Below are positions 23,181 through 35,040 of a DNA stretch of 64,000 nt, piece by piece. Origin of the DNA: Chionis minor (lineage: Eukaryota; Chordata; Aves; Charadriiformes; Chionididae). Made by a program: the position numbers and the translations under genes. Numbering within the stretch: the stretch's first letter is position 1; the number at the start of each line of letters is the position of its first letter. The notes beneath the pieces were generated by a model. It made no database searches, was not told where the DNA came from, and saw nothing but the letters and a program-made list of their open reading frames with translations. The stretch lies in the NCBI GenBank assembly GCA_013398295.1, contig VZSF01000011.1, positions 434,001 through 498,000 on the forward strand, read 5' to 3'.

Positions 23181-24898
23181 CAACTAGTCTGAAGTGGAGC
23201 TTCCCACATCACACTGTGGTAACATGGGACGATGCAAGAGGTTTCTGTTACTGAAATATTTCAGTCTATGAATCATACACGGAAATCCTGCCTTGAAACT
23301 AAGACTTAACTTGATTTATTTACCCAAAATTCATACAGCTGGGGAAACTGGAGAGATGGGAAAGTATTTTTTAGTTCTTAATCCACTTTCTTAGATTATT
23401 ATTCTGCCTTTCCCTCAGTTTCTGCTTTTTGGAAAAGCTAGATCTCTTTGGTAGTGGCGTCTTCCCTGTTCAGTCCGTTCCAGAAGACATGCAAGAAATG
23501 TTGAAGTGCCCAGCTAAGTTGTACATTCTCCTGACTATGTTAATCTGTTTTTTTTCTTTTTCCCCTTCAATTTTTCTTTTCTAGAGTTAATCTGTTCTTT
23601 TCTACTAGCTTGTCAAGCTTAATTGTTGCCTTTTGTCACAGACAGGCTTCTGACCTGCCCTTTTCCCTCTGTTGCTACGCTCATAAATCGGACCAAGAGG
23701 AGCTGCAAGTCTTACACAGCTGCAGTGAAACAGCTCCCCCAAACGGTGTTATATAGCACGGAGATCCCTAAGGAAATGCAGTTTAAACTCGTTAACATTC
23801 TTAAATGTTTTGGGAAAAAATGGCCTTTACAATGTCTATAAAGTTTTATTAGCAAGCTTTTACTGACAACCTTACTGAAAACCTTGTTGATCACCAAGTG
23901 CAGTCTTTTGGATGACCAGAGGTCATACAGGTCATACTTTGGTGCTGTGTGACATTTATCACAGCTGAGATTCAGAATGCTAAAGATGTCTGGATACTTT
24001 TTGGACCTTGGAAGGCAGGCAAGGCATCCTCCTGGATGAAGAAAAATTTGTTGCAAAGAAGGGGGTCATTTTTTCTTTGTTAAAGCAGTGAACAATCAGA
24101 TAGCAGAGGAAATACCAGGTGGTATGGAGGAAGATCACAGTGAAAAGGGTGTTTGTGGTACCTCTGTGATGGTGGGCTTCCAATAGTGCGGACATGGTAG
24201 CAAAATGAAAGAATATCTTGACCTATCCACAGAAAGTGCTGGTTCAACAACAACTTTGTCAGCAACATGGAAGTTGGTTGCTTTTATTTCTTGTGCAAAG
24301 ATACTTCATTTTGCCCTTCAAGCTCATTAGTATGTTCCCACTTCCAAATGCTGATTTGTTAAAGGCCTAATTAGTTCAAAACAAATGGAAACAAAATTTC
24401 CGGAGAAAGTTAAAAAAAAAAAAAGAGAAGGATTATGACATGTAATTCCTATGGTAGTTGCCATGGGTTTTCAGTTCAAAACATAGCAAGTCAGGCCCCC
24501 AAAACTCTTTCCTGCAGTGGAAAAGTATAGATTGTTCAATCTGTATTTATATATCCTTGTAGGTTTTCAATTTGCCATCTGTTCTTTGAACCTGTAGGTT
24601 TCACATTTTCCAACTCTTCTCCACCAAAAATTTTTTATTTTTTATTTTTATTTTTTTTAATAATAAAACTAGGCTTCTTCTAGGCAGGGACTCCAGGGGC
24701 TTGTACTTAAAGAAGACTAACAATTAACCTAAGATTCATGATAAAATTCTAGCATCACTATGCCTTGGTTCTTTCCTCTTCCCAATGTTGGAACACTTAA
24801 CAGTAACTGTAAAAGTAGGTAAAATACCTCTTTAGAAGAGAAGTTGTCAGGACACAGGCTAAGATTATTAATTTATTCCTAAGAGGAATGTCTAATTT
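23181..24898. other. AT-rich unique sequence, no gene seen
   Basis: There are short open frames up to about 114 codons on either strand with no recognisable domains. No CR1 tail or LTR was found. Low-complexity A/T runs lie at about 24411-24425 and 24631-24665. Confidence 0.55.
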
Positions 24899-25347
24899 CT
24901 TTACAAAAGTTTAAAAAAAAAAAAAACCTTTGTTTTTTTTTATGTATTATTAGTCAGTCAATAGGTGCCAATTGTTACTTTAAGAAAAAAAAGAAACAAA
25001 ACCACCCCAAACAACTAGAAATCGTAGAATGGTTTAGATTGGAAGGGACCTTAAAGATCATCTGGCTCCAACCCTCGTGCCATGGGCAGGGACACCTCCC
25101 ACTAGACCAGATTGCTCAAACCNCTTTACAAAAGTTTAAAAAAAAAAAAAACCTCTGATTTTTTTTATGTATTATTAGTCAGTCAATAGGTGCCAATTGT
25201 TACTTTAAGAAAAAAAAGAAACAAAACCACCCCAAACAACTAGAAATCGTAGAATGGTTTAGATTGGAAGGGACCTTAAAGATCATCTGGCTCCAACCCT
25301 CGTGCCATGGGCAGGGACACCTCCCACTAGACCAGATTGCTCAAACC
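24899..25347 (+). repeat. 224-bp direct duplication separated by one N
   Basis: Copy 1 spans 24899-25122 and copy 2 spans 25124-25347, with a single N at 25123. The copies are identical in length and differ at only two bases, both in the low-complexity T-run near the start (CCTTTGT versus CCTCTGA). Each copy includes the end of a minus-strand CR1. Copy 1 stops abruptly inside the CR1, while copy 2 continues through it. This is the signature of two contigs with an unmerged overlap joined by a placeholder base. Confidence 0.9.
25019..25122 (-). mobile_element. CR1 3' fragment in the duplicated segment
   Basis: The first 104 bases of a minus-strand CR1 (3' end outward) are cut off at the N. It is the same sequence as 25244-25347 and is probably not a separate insertion in the real chromosome. 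Confidence 0.85.
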
Positions 25348-25962
25348 CCCATCAAAACTGGTCTTCAACACTTCCAGGTGGGGCATCCACAACTTCTCTG
25401 AGCAACCTGTTCCAGTGCCTCACCACCCTCATAGATGAAGGGGTGGTAAAGAATTTCTGCCTAATATAAAATCTAAATCTACCTGCTTCCAGTGCCCCTT
25501 GTCCTATCACTACACTCCCTGACAAAGAGTCCCTCGCCATTTTTATTTTAGGTCCCCTTTAGGAACTGAAAGGCAACTATAAGGTGTCCCTGGAGCCTTC
25601 TCTTCTCCAGACTGAAATCAGCCTGTCCTTACAGCAGAGGTGCTCTAATCCTCTGATTATCTCCGTGGCCCCCTCTGGACTCGCTCCAACAGGTCCATGT
25701 CCTTCTTATGTTGGGGGCTGCAGAGCTGGACAGGGTACTCCAGATGGGGTCTCACAAGAGCAGAGTAGAGGGGCAGAACCACCTCCCTCAACCTGCTGGC
25801 CACGATTCTTTTGATGCAGCCCAGGATGCAGTTGGCTTTCTGGGCTGCAAGAACATATTGCTGGCTCATGTTGAGCTTCTCATCAACCAACATCCCCGAG
25901 ACTTTCTCCTCAGGGCTGCTCTCAATCCATTCTCCACCCAGCCTGTATTCATATCTCACTTG
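25244..25962 (-). mobile_element. CR1 LINE, minus strand, about 0.7 kb
   Basis: The element runs from a single degraded octamer (ATCGTAGAATGG) near 25246 through the AGGGACACCTCCCACTAGA block and ORF2 tail to about 25962, where similarity to ORF2 stops. On the minus strand the ORF2 part spans the region just after the RT catalytic box to the C-terminus. It shares its 3' type with the copies at 12.55 and 50.9 kb. Frameshifts separate its coding blocks. Confidence 0.92.
25352..25962 (-). pseudogene. CR1 ORF2 fragment, frameshifted
   Basis: Two minus-strand blocks in different frames encode CR1 ORF2. The upstream block (about 25657-25962) has [38 protein letters not shown] and [13 protein letters not shown]. 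The downstream block (25352-25540) has a degraded FTTPSSMRVVRHWNRLLREV region. The catalytic RT box and endonuclease are missing. The intervening 25541-25656 has lost frame. It is non-functional. Confidence 0.85.
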
Positions 25963-27812
25963 TTTCAATAGTTCATATTTCCAAAATTTGCTAGCAGGTA
26001 TATTTTATCTGAACATCAAAAGAAGCCTTATTTAAAATTACTGTTTGGAGATATCCCTAGCTATTTTTTGTTACACATAAGTAATTAATGGAAAATAATA
26101 AAGAAAGTTTGAAACACACTGGACATATAATGAAGGTCCTCTGCCCGTGTTAAAATAATAATATTAGAACAACCTACAATGCGGAGTGAACCTGACAAAA
26201 ACACAGTCAGCTTTACCGCTATTTAATATCAGTGGGGGTTGAAATTATTTTATGTAACACCTTGCAGAATAAGGTCATGGATTCATCAGATTTTTGAATG
26301 TCACTGGCTGCATTAGACGTGTTAGATAACATTGTGGTTCACATCCAGCAAATACAGCAGCTATATAAACAGCAGTAGAAAAAATTGTCCTTTGTAAAAG
26401 ACCCTGGAAATGCAAACACTAAACAGCAAATATCCACCGTGTGTCATTTCTCTTCAAAGCTGGCAGCACTTTGCATTTTCAGGAAGGTTATTTTTCCCAG
26501 TAGTTCCATCCTGACCAAATGGTGGTGGCAAACAAACAATGAGCCAATATCATCAGAAGGAAAGACTGGCAATAATTTTAACTGTTTGTTCCCTAAGGAG
26601 TAGAGACCAAATGAGGAAATGACCAAAACATCTGAAAACCATATTTATCAGTGTCAGTGCTGAACAAAGGATTGCCTTGTGTTTCATAACAGATATTATT
26701 AACTCACTGCTAAGGAACAATATGAAGTATAGTACAGGATGCTCAGCTTTAATGCCTTTGTAAATATGCAATCTACTCTCTGTGCATCAGTCATGGACAT
26801 CCAGCAGTCTTTGGTAATAAGAATGTAGTGAATTAGTCTTACTATAATGAGAATGCACGTAGGGAAAAATAAATAATAAAACAGAAAGGATGAAAACATC
26901 AAGTATTAAGAAGTTAATGAATTTATATTGGTAAAAAGCCTACCCCTTCAGGAGGAGAATTTCAGTAGAATAAAGTTTGACATGAGCTGTTAAAGCAAGC
27001 AAAGCTATTGCCAATTATAGGCTGTCTTTTTGGGTCATTCCAAGACAACACAGTAACTGTAAGCACATGACTAGATTATAGCAGAAATTACAACAATAAA
27101 GAAAAAGAATACTTGCTTTAGTACCTAAATGTAAACTTGACGTTTTTGAAAATGAGGTCGTCCTGATAGGTTTCGAACACTTTTAAACCTAACCTTATGT
27201 TTTGAAAATCTGGTCAACATCACAGGAAAAAAAGCTAAAATAGAAAAATAGATCTGTTACCCTACAGTTTTGGCAACATGCAATCAGTATTTTACATAAA
27301 CAAGTCATATGTGCTCTGCTCCGTTTCTGAGTATTTCAGCTGCAGCTAATTAATTCACTAATCTTTTATCCTTCATTTAAAATTTTTTTTATCACTTCTA
27401 AAATACAGCATTTCCCAGATAGCATAGTTTTCCACACCTCACTTAAAAATACATCAGAACCCCGTCACTTAAGAAGGATTTTTTTTTCCCCCAGTGCCAA
27501 AGGACTGTAATGTTTAGTGACCTTATCCACTTAAGGAGTCATCTTTAGAATTGCTTTCTCTACTCTTGGCATGCAGAGACCTGGCTCATACCCTCTGGCT
27601 TGTGACTCAAGGTCGTGCAACTGTGTGAACTGTTTTTAGGCTATCGGCAGCAGCAGCTACAGAAGTACAACAAAACAGTACTGGCTCAAAAGAAGCACTA
27701 GCCCCAGGCCAGGATTTTCTGGCCCTGCAGCACTGACGTACAAGAAGTGGTGGAAGGCAGATGCTAGGCTTATCTGCCAGCACTTCCTAGATACCAGTAT
27801 GGTCCAGGCAGC
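25963..27812. other. AT-rich unique sequence, no gene seen
   Basis: No recognised repeat or coding gene was found. The last 250 bases before 27813 are more GC-rich than the surroundings but show no domain-bearing frame. A CAGCTGCAGCTAATTAATT cluster near 27338-27356 combines E-box and homeodomain-type motifs; its role is unknown. Confidence 0.5.
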
Positions 27813-28264
27813 TGGGCAGGGAGAGGGTACAGTGAAGGGCTACAAAGAAGATTAGGGGGCTGGAGCATCTTTCTTGTGAGGAAAGGCTGAGGGAGTTGGG
27901 TCTTTTTAGTCTGGAGGAGAGAAAACTGAGAGGGGATCTCATAAATGTTTATGAGGAGGGTGTCAGGAGGAGGGGGCCAGTCTTTTTTCGGTGGTGCCCA
28001 GTGATAGGACAAGAGGCAACAGGCACAAACTTGAATATAGAAAGTTCCATCTGAACACGAGGAGGAACTTCTTTACTTTGAGGGTGGCAGAGCACTGGAA
28101 CAGGCTGCCCAGAGAGGTGGTGGAGTCTCCGACTCTGAAGACATTCAAAACCTGCCTGGACGCCACTCTGTGCAACCTGCTGTAGGTGGACGTGCTCTGG
28201 CACTGGGGTCGGACTAGATTTCCAGCGGTCCCTTCCAACCCCTAACATTCTGTGATTCTATGAT
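27813..28264 (+). mobile_element. CR1 LINE, 5'-truncated, 3' end intact
   Basis: The element begins near 27813 in the ORF2 GAGAGGGT...AAGGGC block and ends with CCCTTCCAACCCC and octamers ATTCTGTG ATTCTATG. It is very similar to the 5.8-kb copy. It has about a 10-base deletion near 27950 relative to that copy, which breaks the ORF2 frame. Confidence 0.93.
27821..28185 (+). pseudogene. CR1 ORF2 C-terminal fragment, frameshifted
   Basis: The ORF2 tail encodes the [15 protein letters not shown] block before the deletion. From 27991 it is open again with [39 protein letters not shown] and the natural LCNLL stop. The deletion near 27950 shifts the frame between the two parts. There is no catalytic domain. 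Confidence 0.85.
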
Positions 28265-30016
28265 AGCGCTTTTTCTCTCCTGCCCTACAAGGCGCAGACT
28301 TTTCTAGAGACCACCCAAAAAGCCACATCACAGTTTGACTGAAATCCCTTTAGAAATACTGGTTTGGGAAAGATCCCTAAGGAAAGTGTATGAGAGAATG
28401 AAGGTCTGTAACATCTACTTCACTCAGTAGAAAAAACTCATAGTTCCTGAAAGAAACAGGTTTCACACTAATACATTGAGAACAGTTCCTGAGGAATCAA
28501 AGGAAATGACTGAGGAAAGCCTCAAGATCTGTTTTCCAGGCATGTCAAGACAGTTGGCCTAATTCATCATTGGTATTTTCTCTTCTTGTATATGTGAGCT
28601 ATCAATCAGTAGTAGCTATTTATCAGTGATGTTCCTCTTCTGTTCATTGATTATAACCCACTATCCTCTTTCTGTTTTAATAAGCAGTATCCAAAGTGTT
28701 ATGGATTGTTTATAGAGATATTCTTATTTTAATTCATAACTGAATTGAATTTATCCACTTTAGCACAGGTTCCCACAAACTGCTCCCTGTAGAAAAGGCC
28801 CATAACTGTTGACAAATCTCATAATGCCTCTTCCCACTCATAGCAGAGAAAGTTAATCAGCTAGCTGGTTTAATTTTCTTTTTTTTTTTTTTGCACAAAC
28901 ACAGTAAAATGCTGCACAACTCAAACCTGTTATCTATCGGTATAGCGTAAGGAGAAGAAATGATTACATGATGAATGATTTTATTTGAATCACAGGCTTT
29001 GATGGTAGATCTCTTCTCATTTGAAAATATGAACAAGTAAATGAACAATGTAAAGGATTACCTAAGATTAATTTAATATCACTTGAAAGATAGGTGTTTT
29101 GAAGATCAGGTGTTCACCTACCTGTGCTTTATGGTTTGTTCATTTGAGATAAAAGGAGAAATTGAGGACTTAGTTTATATTTCTATCCACCACTTACTTT
29201 CACTTTTTCGCAAGAAAAAAGGCTACTGAGCCTATAATAATCTTTGAAACTGTTCATAAAAGTGTTCTCTACTGCTTGTACTTTGAAATTCTATTCGTGA
29301 ACTCTAAATCTTTTAAATACTGTAATACTATGTCGACCTCTGGGAACTCACACGAAATTGACAATTTGACAAATGTCAGTGTTCCATAACCTGAAAACCC
29401 TCTTCAAGTTCTGTAGCATGCAGTGACCCAAAGGATGACATTTTATTATCCTCAACATTTATTTTATCTCTGTCAGGTTGATATAATTTTTTATTATTAT
29501 TATTTGTAAACTATCAAAATCTGTCTTAGATAATGCACTATTCTCTGTCCTACCAACCTCTTAGCCTAAAGTCATTGCTTTGGAAGCCAGTTTCAAAGAA
29601 TGTAGTTTGGAAAGCAGAACAACATCAAAGGAACCTTTTTTAATCATAGTTGATATGAAATTTCATAAGAGAATGAAAATTTTTGAAGACTAAATTCTCT
29701 CTTTTTATTCCATTTCTTTAAGAGAAGATATGAATCCTGCTTTAGGACTCATAGTGAAGCTCTGAGTGAAGCAAAGTGCTCTTTCATGCTAGTTTAGTAG
29801 TGGTTTCTGGTAAAGACAGTGAATTTCTTTTGTTCTCGTGGAAGTCAGGAGCCTAGAAGGGGTGTCTGCGCTTCCCAGCATCAGGACCTTGCTCCGACTA
29901 TCAGATGTTAACAGCTAGGTGAGGTAACACAGAGAAATGAAATAAAGATGAAGCGGTGAACTTAACAATTATTGCCAGCACCCGTGGCAGTGCTGTTAGT
30001 ATTAAAATCAAACAGA

Positions 30017-30031
30017 ACTAGCAGGGGGCAC
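30017..30031 (+). promoter_or_regulatory. CTCF-like core motif
   Basis: ACTAGCAGGGGGCAC fits the vertebrate CTCF core consensus NCCASYAGRKGGCRS at all but one position. It lies in a slightly more GC-rich island in otherwise AT-rich DNA, outside any recognised repeat. Binding cannot be judged from sequence alone. Confidence 0.45.
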
Positions 30032-32402
30032 CTACACTCTCACGGCTGAAAACCTGTGGTGTCTGGTATCTCCTGGGAGACAAAGCATCTGCATCGTAAA
30101 TCAGGATGGAAAGATTAAAAGTAAAGCAATATGCTCTTTCAATACCTTACCACATGGGAGCGTTGCCTTAACCTTCTGCAAAACGTAACCTGTTTCAAAT
30201 GCTGTGAGTTATAGCTGCCTAGATACCACATGTCCAGTCAGAGAGGTTAATTAAAAACTTTTTGTGTCTCTGGACCCTCTGTAACTTCCTTTTCAGATGG
30301 AAGATGAAAATCGTACATATTGGGCTATTGCACTGTAAAATCAGGTATAGAAAAATACGGCTGGGAAGTTCGCTATTTGAATCAGGGCACTCCAAGCTAG
30401 CCCAGTGTCTCTCTTCATTCCGTCCCCCACCCCGCCCCGCCTCCAGCCAAAGGGCTTCGTTCTGATATTGTATAGCAAAGATGCGGAGACCAAATTTGAC
30501 ATTGTCAATCCACTCAGCAGTAAGAGTGCATCGCTCGCTGCTGGAACAGCTACTGAAGAGTAAAAGTTCATGAGGGTATTTTAGGAAGAACAACGACTAC
30601 TATGTGTACAAATTCAAAGAAATAGTTACTTGTATTCATGAGTGTAATGACCTAGAAATCTAGAAATCCTGCGGTCCTAGAAATCTAGTCCACTTGCATG
30701 CAGACCTTTAGATCTGTGAACTGAATCTGATCTCACATATCTAGAGCCTTATTAAAATCCTGACAAAATGGGGTCTGGATCTACACCAAAGCCTGCCATC
30801 TAGGATAATTCTGTTACATAAAGTGTTCGTTCCTCCACATTGCTTTGTAAATGCATTATGCTGGTCTTGATGGATAATGATCCTTTGTCATCTACTAAAC
30901 GACATCATTAGGCTCTTCTTGAACACAACATTCTACATGCTAGACAAGTCTATCTCCATGTTGACCTAAATAAGGTCAAACTTCTATTCATTATTTTTAA
31001 CACCCTCTGCTTCTAATCAGGCTTAACAAGAATGCAAATTGAGCAGCATATTAGGTCTGCTTTAGAAGTTAAATTCTTCATCCCATTTCAAACATGGGTA
31101 AAAACAATACCTCTCTTGGGAGAACAAAAATCAGTCTCTACCACTCACATTTTCCATGTGTAGAATTGTCCACTAAATTTGTATCAGAAAAATATGGATT
31201 TTTATTTCGCTTTTGGGAAGGGAAAAAAGAAAACAATAGAAAAGGTTAAGAGCAGTTACAATATAAGTCTCTGAGAAAAACAGACCTTTGTCAAACACAT
31301 ATGAAGAGCCATATTATTCCTATTGCAACAACTTGTGCCATGAGATTATCTCTTTGTAAAAACTAAAACAATCAGAACAGATATACTTTTTGCATATATT
31401 TTTCATGAATGTAGAAGACTGCAATTTGTCCTAACACGTATATCAATGAGTTATATTCAGATATATTTAGATTAGTTATCTGAATTATGTTAATTATTCT
31501 CCTTCCATAGGATAGTATCTTCTAATATTGTACTATACAGTTAGTGCTTCCATGATACATTGCTCCTTGTTTAAAATTAATCAATGCAAAACTACAAAGG
31601 GGGAAGCTAAAACTATATTTCTCTTTACTGTGATACTGAAATTATTTCATAAATTTTCTTTAGAGATTTCCTAAGTTTGAAAATCAATTTCCAACTGCTT
31701 TTTCTTAAAGATGATCCAGAGAAATCCAATATATAATCAAATCTTTTAAATCTGTTAGTAACTTAATTACTATTTGGATTTTTCCCGTAATTAACAATAT
31801 TACCAAATATCCACAATCTTTGCCTGCTCTATTATCAAGTACCAGGCAAGTCACCAAAATTGTATACAATATGCTACCTCAGGCAAAGCAGATGTATTAT
31901 TTATTATTCACTCTAACAGCCCCAGGCTGTGGCTTGACATTTCAAAATGTTAAGCTGTAGTAGTGACATGGGATATTTCTATTCATTCCTGCACTGTCAC
32001 TGATCTAAAAATAAATTAATCCATTCAATATACAAACATTCCTTAGTGACAAAGACTTTTTTAAAGTAATAGCCTCATTCTTTAATGAGCGCTTTCTAGA
32101 TGAATATCAAAATAAGAAACTAGTGTTGAGGGCTGTGCCAGCACACGTGGCATGCCCTACTGCAGAAGGGGCAGTGATCACTGTTTATCATAAATGTGAC
32201 ATGCACAAACAGACATTAGAGGAGATAAATACAGTCCACTTGAGACAATAGATATATATACAGAAAGATGGAAGGGGAGAAGGAAAGAGTGAGGCAATAC
32301 TGATCGTTTCATGAGCAAAGATTGTACTCAGGCTAGTGTTGCACTAATATGAATTTATATATAGTTTTTGCTTTTTTTGATCATGACATAGGCAATGGGA
32401 TT

Positions 32403-32440
32403 GAGGGAGGGAGGGAGGGAGGTAGGGAGGGAGGGAGGTG
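32403..32440. repeat. (GGGA)n microsatellite, imperfect
   Basis: About nine GAGG/GGGA units with one T interruption make a strongly purine-biased strand. Polymorphism is likely. Confidence 0.93.
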
Positions 32441-34092
32441 CAAAATCAATGTTTTATGGATGTCTGAGATGCAAATAGCAGGTTGGTGCTGCAGTTACCA
32501 GTGATAAAGTAGAAGGTGGCATAACAGGAAACAAATCATCACGGGGATGCAAAGTTGAGTTCACGTTTGTGAGTGAGATCCCCCTGAGATTTGCAGCAGA
32601 AGGAGAGGAGACCATGTGCAAAGCCATTTGGAGATGTCAAGGGGGCCAGGATAAAATTGCAACATGGCAGGAACTGCAAATTCATTCTAAAACAAAAAAT
32701 AAATAAAAAGCAGAGTCTGGAGGGCAACCAGGAGAGGACTCCCAAAGACTGGGCAACTGAGAAAATGCAGCTCTCTTGTCCTTAACAACTGGATTGAATA
32801 CTGATTCTGGGCCTCAACTAGAAAGACATCATTAGCATCTGTGGCTATTTTTTTAAAAAAGCCTTCTGATTTGTGAGAAAGGAGACTTTATTCAGGAGCT
32901 ATAACTGGATGCCTGTTACCATTTTTCCTGAATCAGATATTATTGCCACTTTATATTCTGTTGTTATTCTCAAATTTTGGAATTAGATAGGTGATCAGTT
33001 AATTAACTGCAGAGATAATAGGCAATTAGCAAATCCAGTGCACCATATTTACTAGACTTACACAGTGGATTTAACATCGAATTCATAGGTGAGTTCAATT
33101 CACATGTCATTCACGCACCACCGAGTTCCTTTGCTTTTGTATAGTGATTGGCTCACTGCTCACATTGTGCACAGAGATTCCTTTACTATGAGGAGATTGA
33201 TGTCTCTTAGATTAATGCTCCATTTCCCAGGGCTGTCTTTCTATAAATACGTCCTTGGTATTCCAAATATCTCCGCAAACCCTCTTCATGCAGGTGTCTC
33301 ATGTTAAAACTTTTAAACAATTTCTTAAAATATTATGGTCAGGAATTTACAGAGACAAATTTGTACTTCCTGAACTGCATTGTGCAAGCTTTCAAAATAG
33401 ACTTTTGTTTTCATATTTTTGAGCCCCTTGGGTCCTGCACGGTGCTTAGATACTACAGGGAATGGTATTGTTAAGTCTCCTATGTCAGGTGACTACTCAG
33501 ATTCCAAAACAGTTTAAATGCTGACAACAGAAATTCTCTCTAAAACACAGACTTCCCTTGGTGAACATTCTCTTTGAAATACAGAGGACTGCCCAGTGCT
33601 GGACATTTCATACCACTGCATATCTGTGTGATCTCCAGTAGAGGTTCTGCAATTCCAGTTAGTTGTTTGAATATGAAAATGTTAAGTCTGGAGTAAGTTA
33701 ATCTGGAGAAAATCTCTGCCTAGTTAACATGAGATCCTCTCAAAATTCAAGAAAAAACTGATAATAATAATAACCTATTCAAGCATCTTTAGATACAAAG
33801 GACAATACATTTCCCATTTCAATCCTAATACTTGCAGTAGCTGTACCTAAAAAATGTTTTGAAAAATACATAAATAGAAAAAATTCACTAGTGAAACTGT
33901 TCAAAGTGACTTTTATCTTGGCTTATTTGTTTCTGACTGCAAAAAGCAGAATATGGGAATGGTTATAAGAAATATCTTGACAACAATTTCAGATTATTAT
34001 TATTTTATGACTGAATTTAAAGCAGGTATACAGAAGATGTTTGGTTTATAATTTTGTTTCCAGAATCTCAGGCATTGTATTTCATGATAGCA

Positions 34093-34140
34093 TTTTATGC
34101 TGCATTAACAGAGTTTTATGCTGCATTAACACCATTTTAT
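34093..34140. repeat. 21-bp tandem duplication
   Basis: TTTTATGCTGCATTAACA is repeated at 34093 and 34114 with unit length 21, followed by a partial third TTTTAT at 34135. The two copies differ only in the last three bases of the unit. Confidence 0.85.
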
Positions 34141-34675
34141 AGCATAATGGAAAACAAAGGAGTACAAAAGAGAGGTAAAATGGAAAATAAACTGTAAAAC
34201 TTTTTTTTTCTAGCTGGTTCCTGTGCTGTACATTGATAATACTGATAATACAGCCAACAAAACAGCAATGGCTTTTAAACTATTCTCTACTTCAACTTCA
34301 CTTTGAAATGAGCATTTCCTGTATCATATATTTTTATATAATTGTAACGAGACAGCCTGGGATCCATATTGTGGAGCTGAGATTTTTCCAACATGAGTAC
34401 TTAAGTTATAAAAATGAAATTTGGCTTGATTTTAAATACAAAGCATGATATATAAGGCAATTAAGAATGCTAGTGGTCCTATCAAAGATTCAAAAAAATG
34501 GAAGAAAGGAATAGATAACACCTTACAGCTAGACAAGGGGTTTTCACAAAGGAAGGAAAAGATTACTCTCCAGCCATTAAAAAGAACCAAGTTTCTACTT
34601 TCTGATGTTATTGACTTTTTCCTCGAAATTGGTGTCGTCTACAGCTTTGGACATTTTTTTCAAGAAGAAGGTTGA

Positions 34676-35040
34676 GCAGAGAACTGTAAGCAGATTACTC
34701 AGAGGCTAGAAAAAAAAGGCAAAATGGAAGGTATATACAAATTGTGACTGCTTAGACTGGGAAAGAGATAGAGCAGAGCAAATAGAAGTCTTCAAATACT
34801 AGAGACAAGAAAAGAGGAGAAAGGGAATCATCTTTTATCTACTTTCATAGTAAATAGGACAAGAACAAAACATTAATAATGCGGCAAAGAAATTTTAATC
34901 AGACATACAAAAAACTACTAATAGCAAAGTGAGGAAGAAATTGAATAGTTTACCTTTGAAAACATCAATAACTTCATCTTAGAATCTTTAAGAACAACTT
35001 CATGAATCATGCTGGGAATAAGTGTAGTTGCACTTTTCTA
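34676..35040 (+). mobile_element. Ancient CR1-type LINE relic (3' part)
   Basis: The sequence follows the order of the CR1 ORF2 tail in degraded form. It has an ACTGCTTAGACTGGGAAAGAG block (the LFSLEK region), GTCTTCAAATACTAGA (the VFKYLK region), a GGACAAGAACAAAACATTAAT block, and GAATAGTTTACC...GAATCTTTAAGAACAAC, the WNxLP...FK end. Stops and frameshifts are frequent. It lacks a readable octamer. Divergence is much greater than in the octamer-bearing copies. Confidence 0.55.

Larger units (their letters stand above)
28265..34675. other. Gene-poor AT-rich stretch
   Basis: No coding gene is supported. Features inside it are a CTCF-like site (30017-30031), a GGGA-type microsatellite (32403-32440) and a 21-bp tandem duplication (34093-34140). 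The best open frame, 124 codons on the minus strand at 30219-30593, has no recognisable domain and overlaps two other open frames, so it is probably chance. Confidence 0.55.

Noticed and set aside
22709..23181. Frames with poly-Ser/poly-Asn (plus) and poly-Leu (minus)
   Set aside because: The homopolymers are translations of the TAG/TAA microsatellite. Only the part after 22940 reflects a LINE relic.
30219..30593. 124-codon minus-strand frame
   Set aside because: It has no domain and overlaps other chance frames on both strands. It lacks splice or promoter context.
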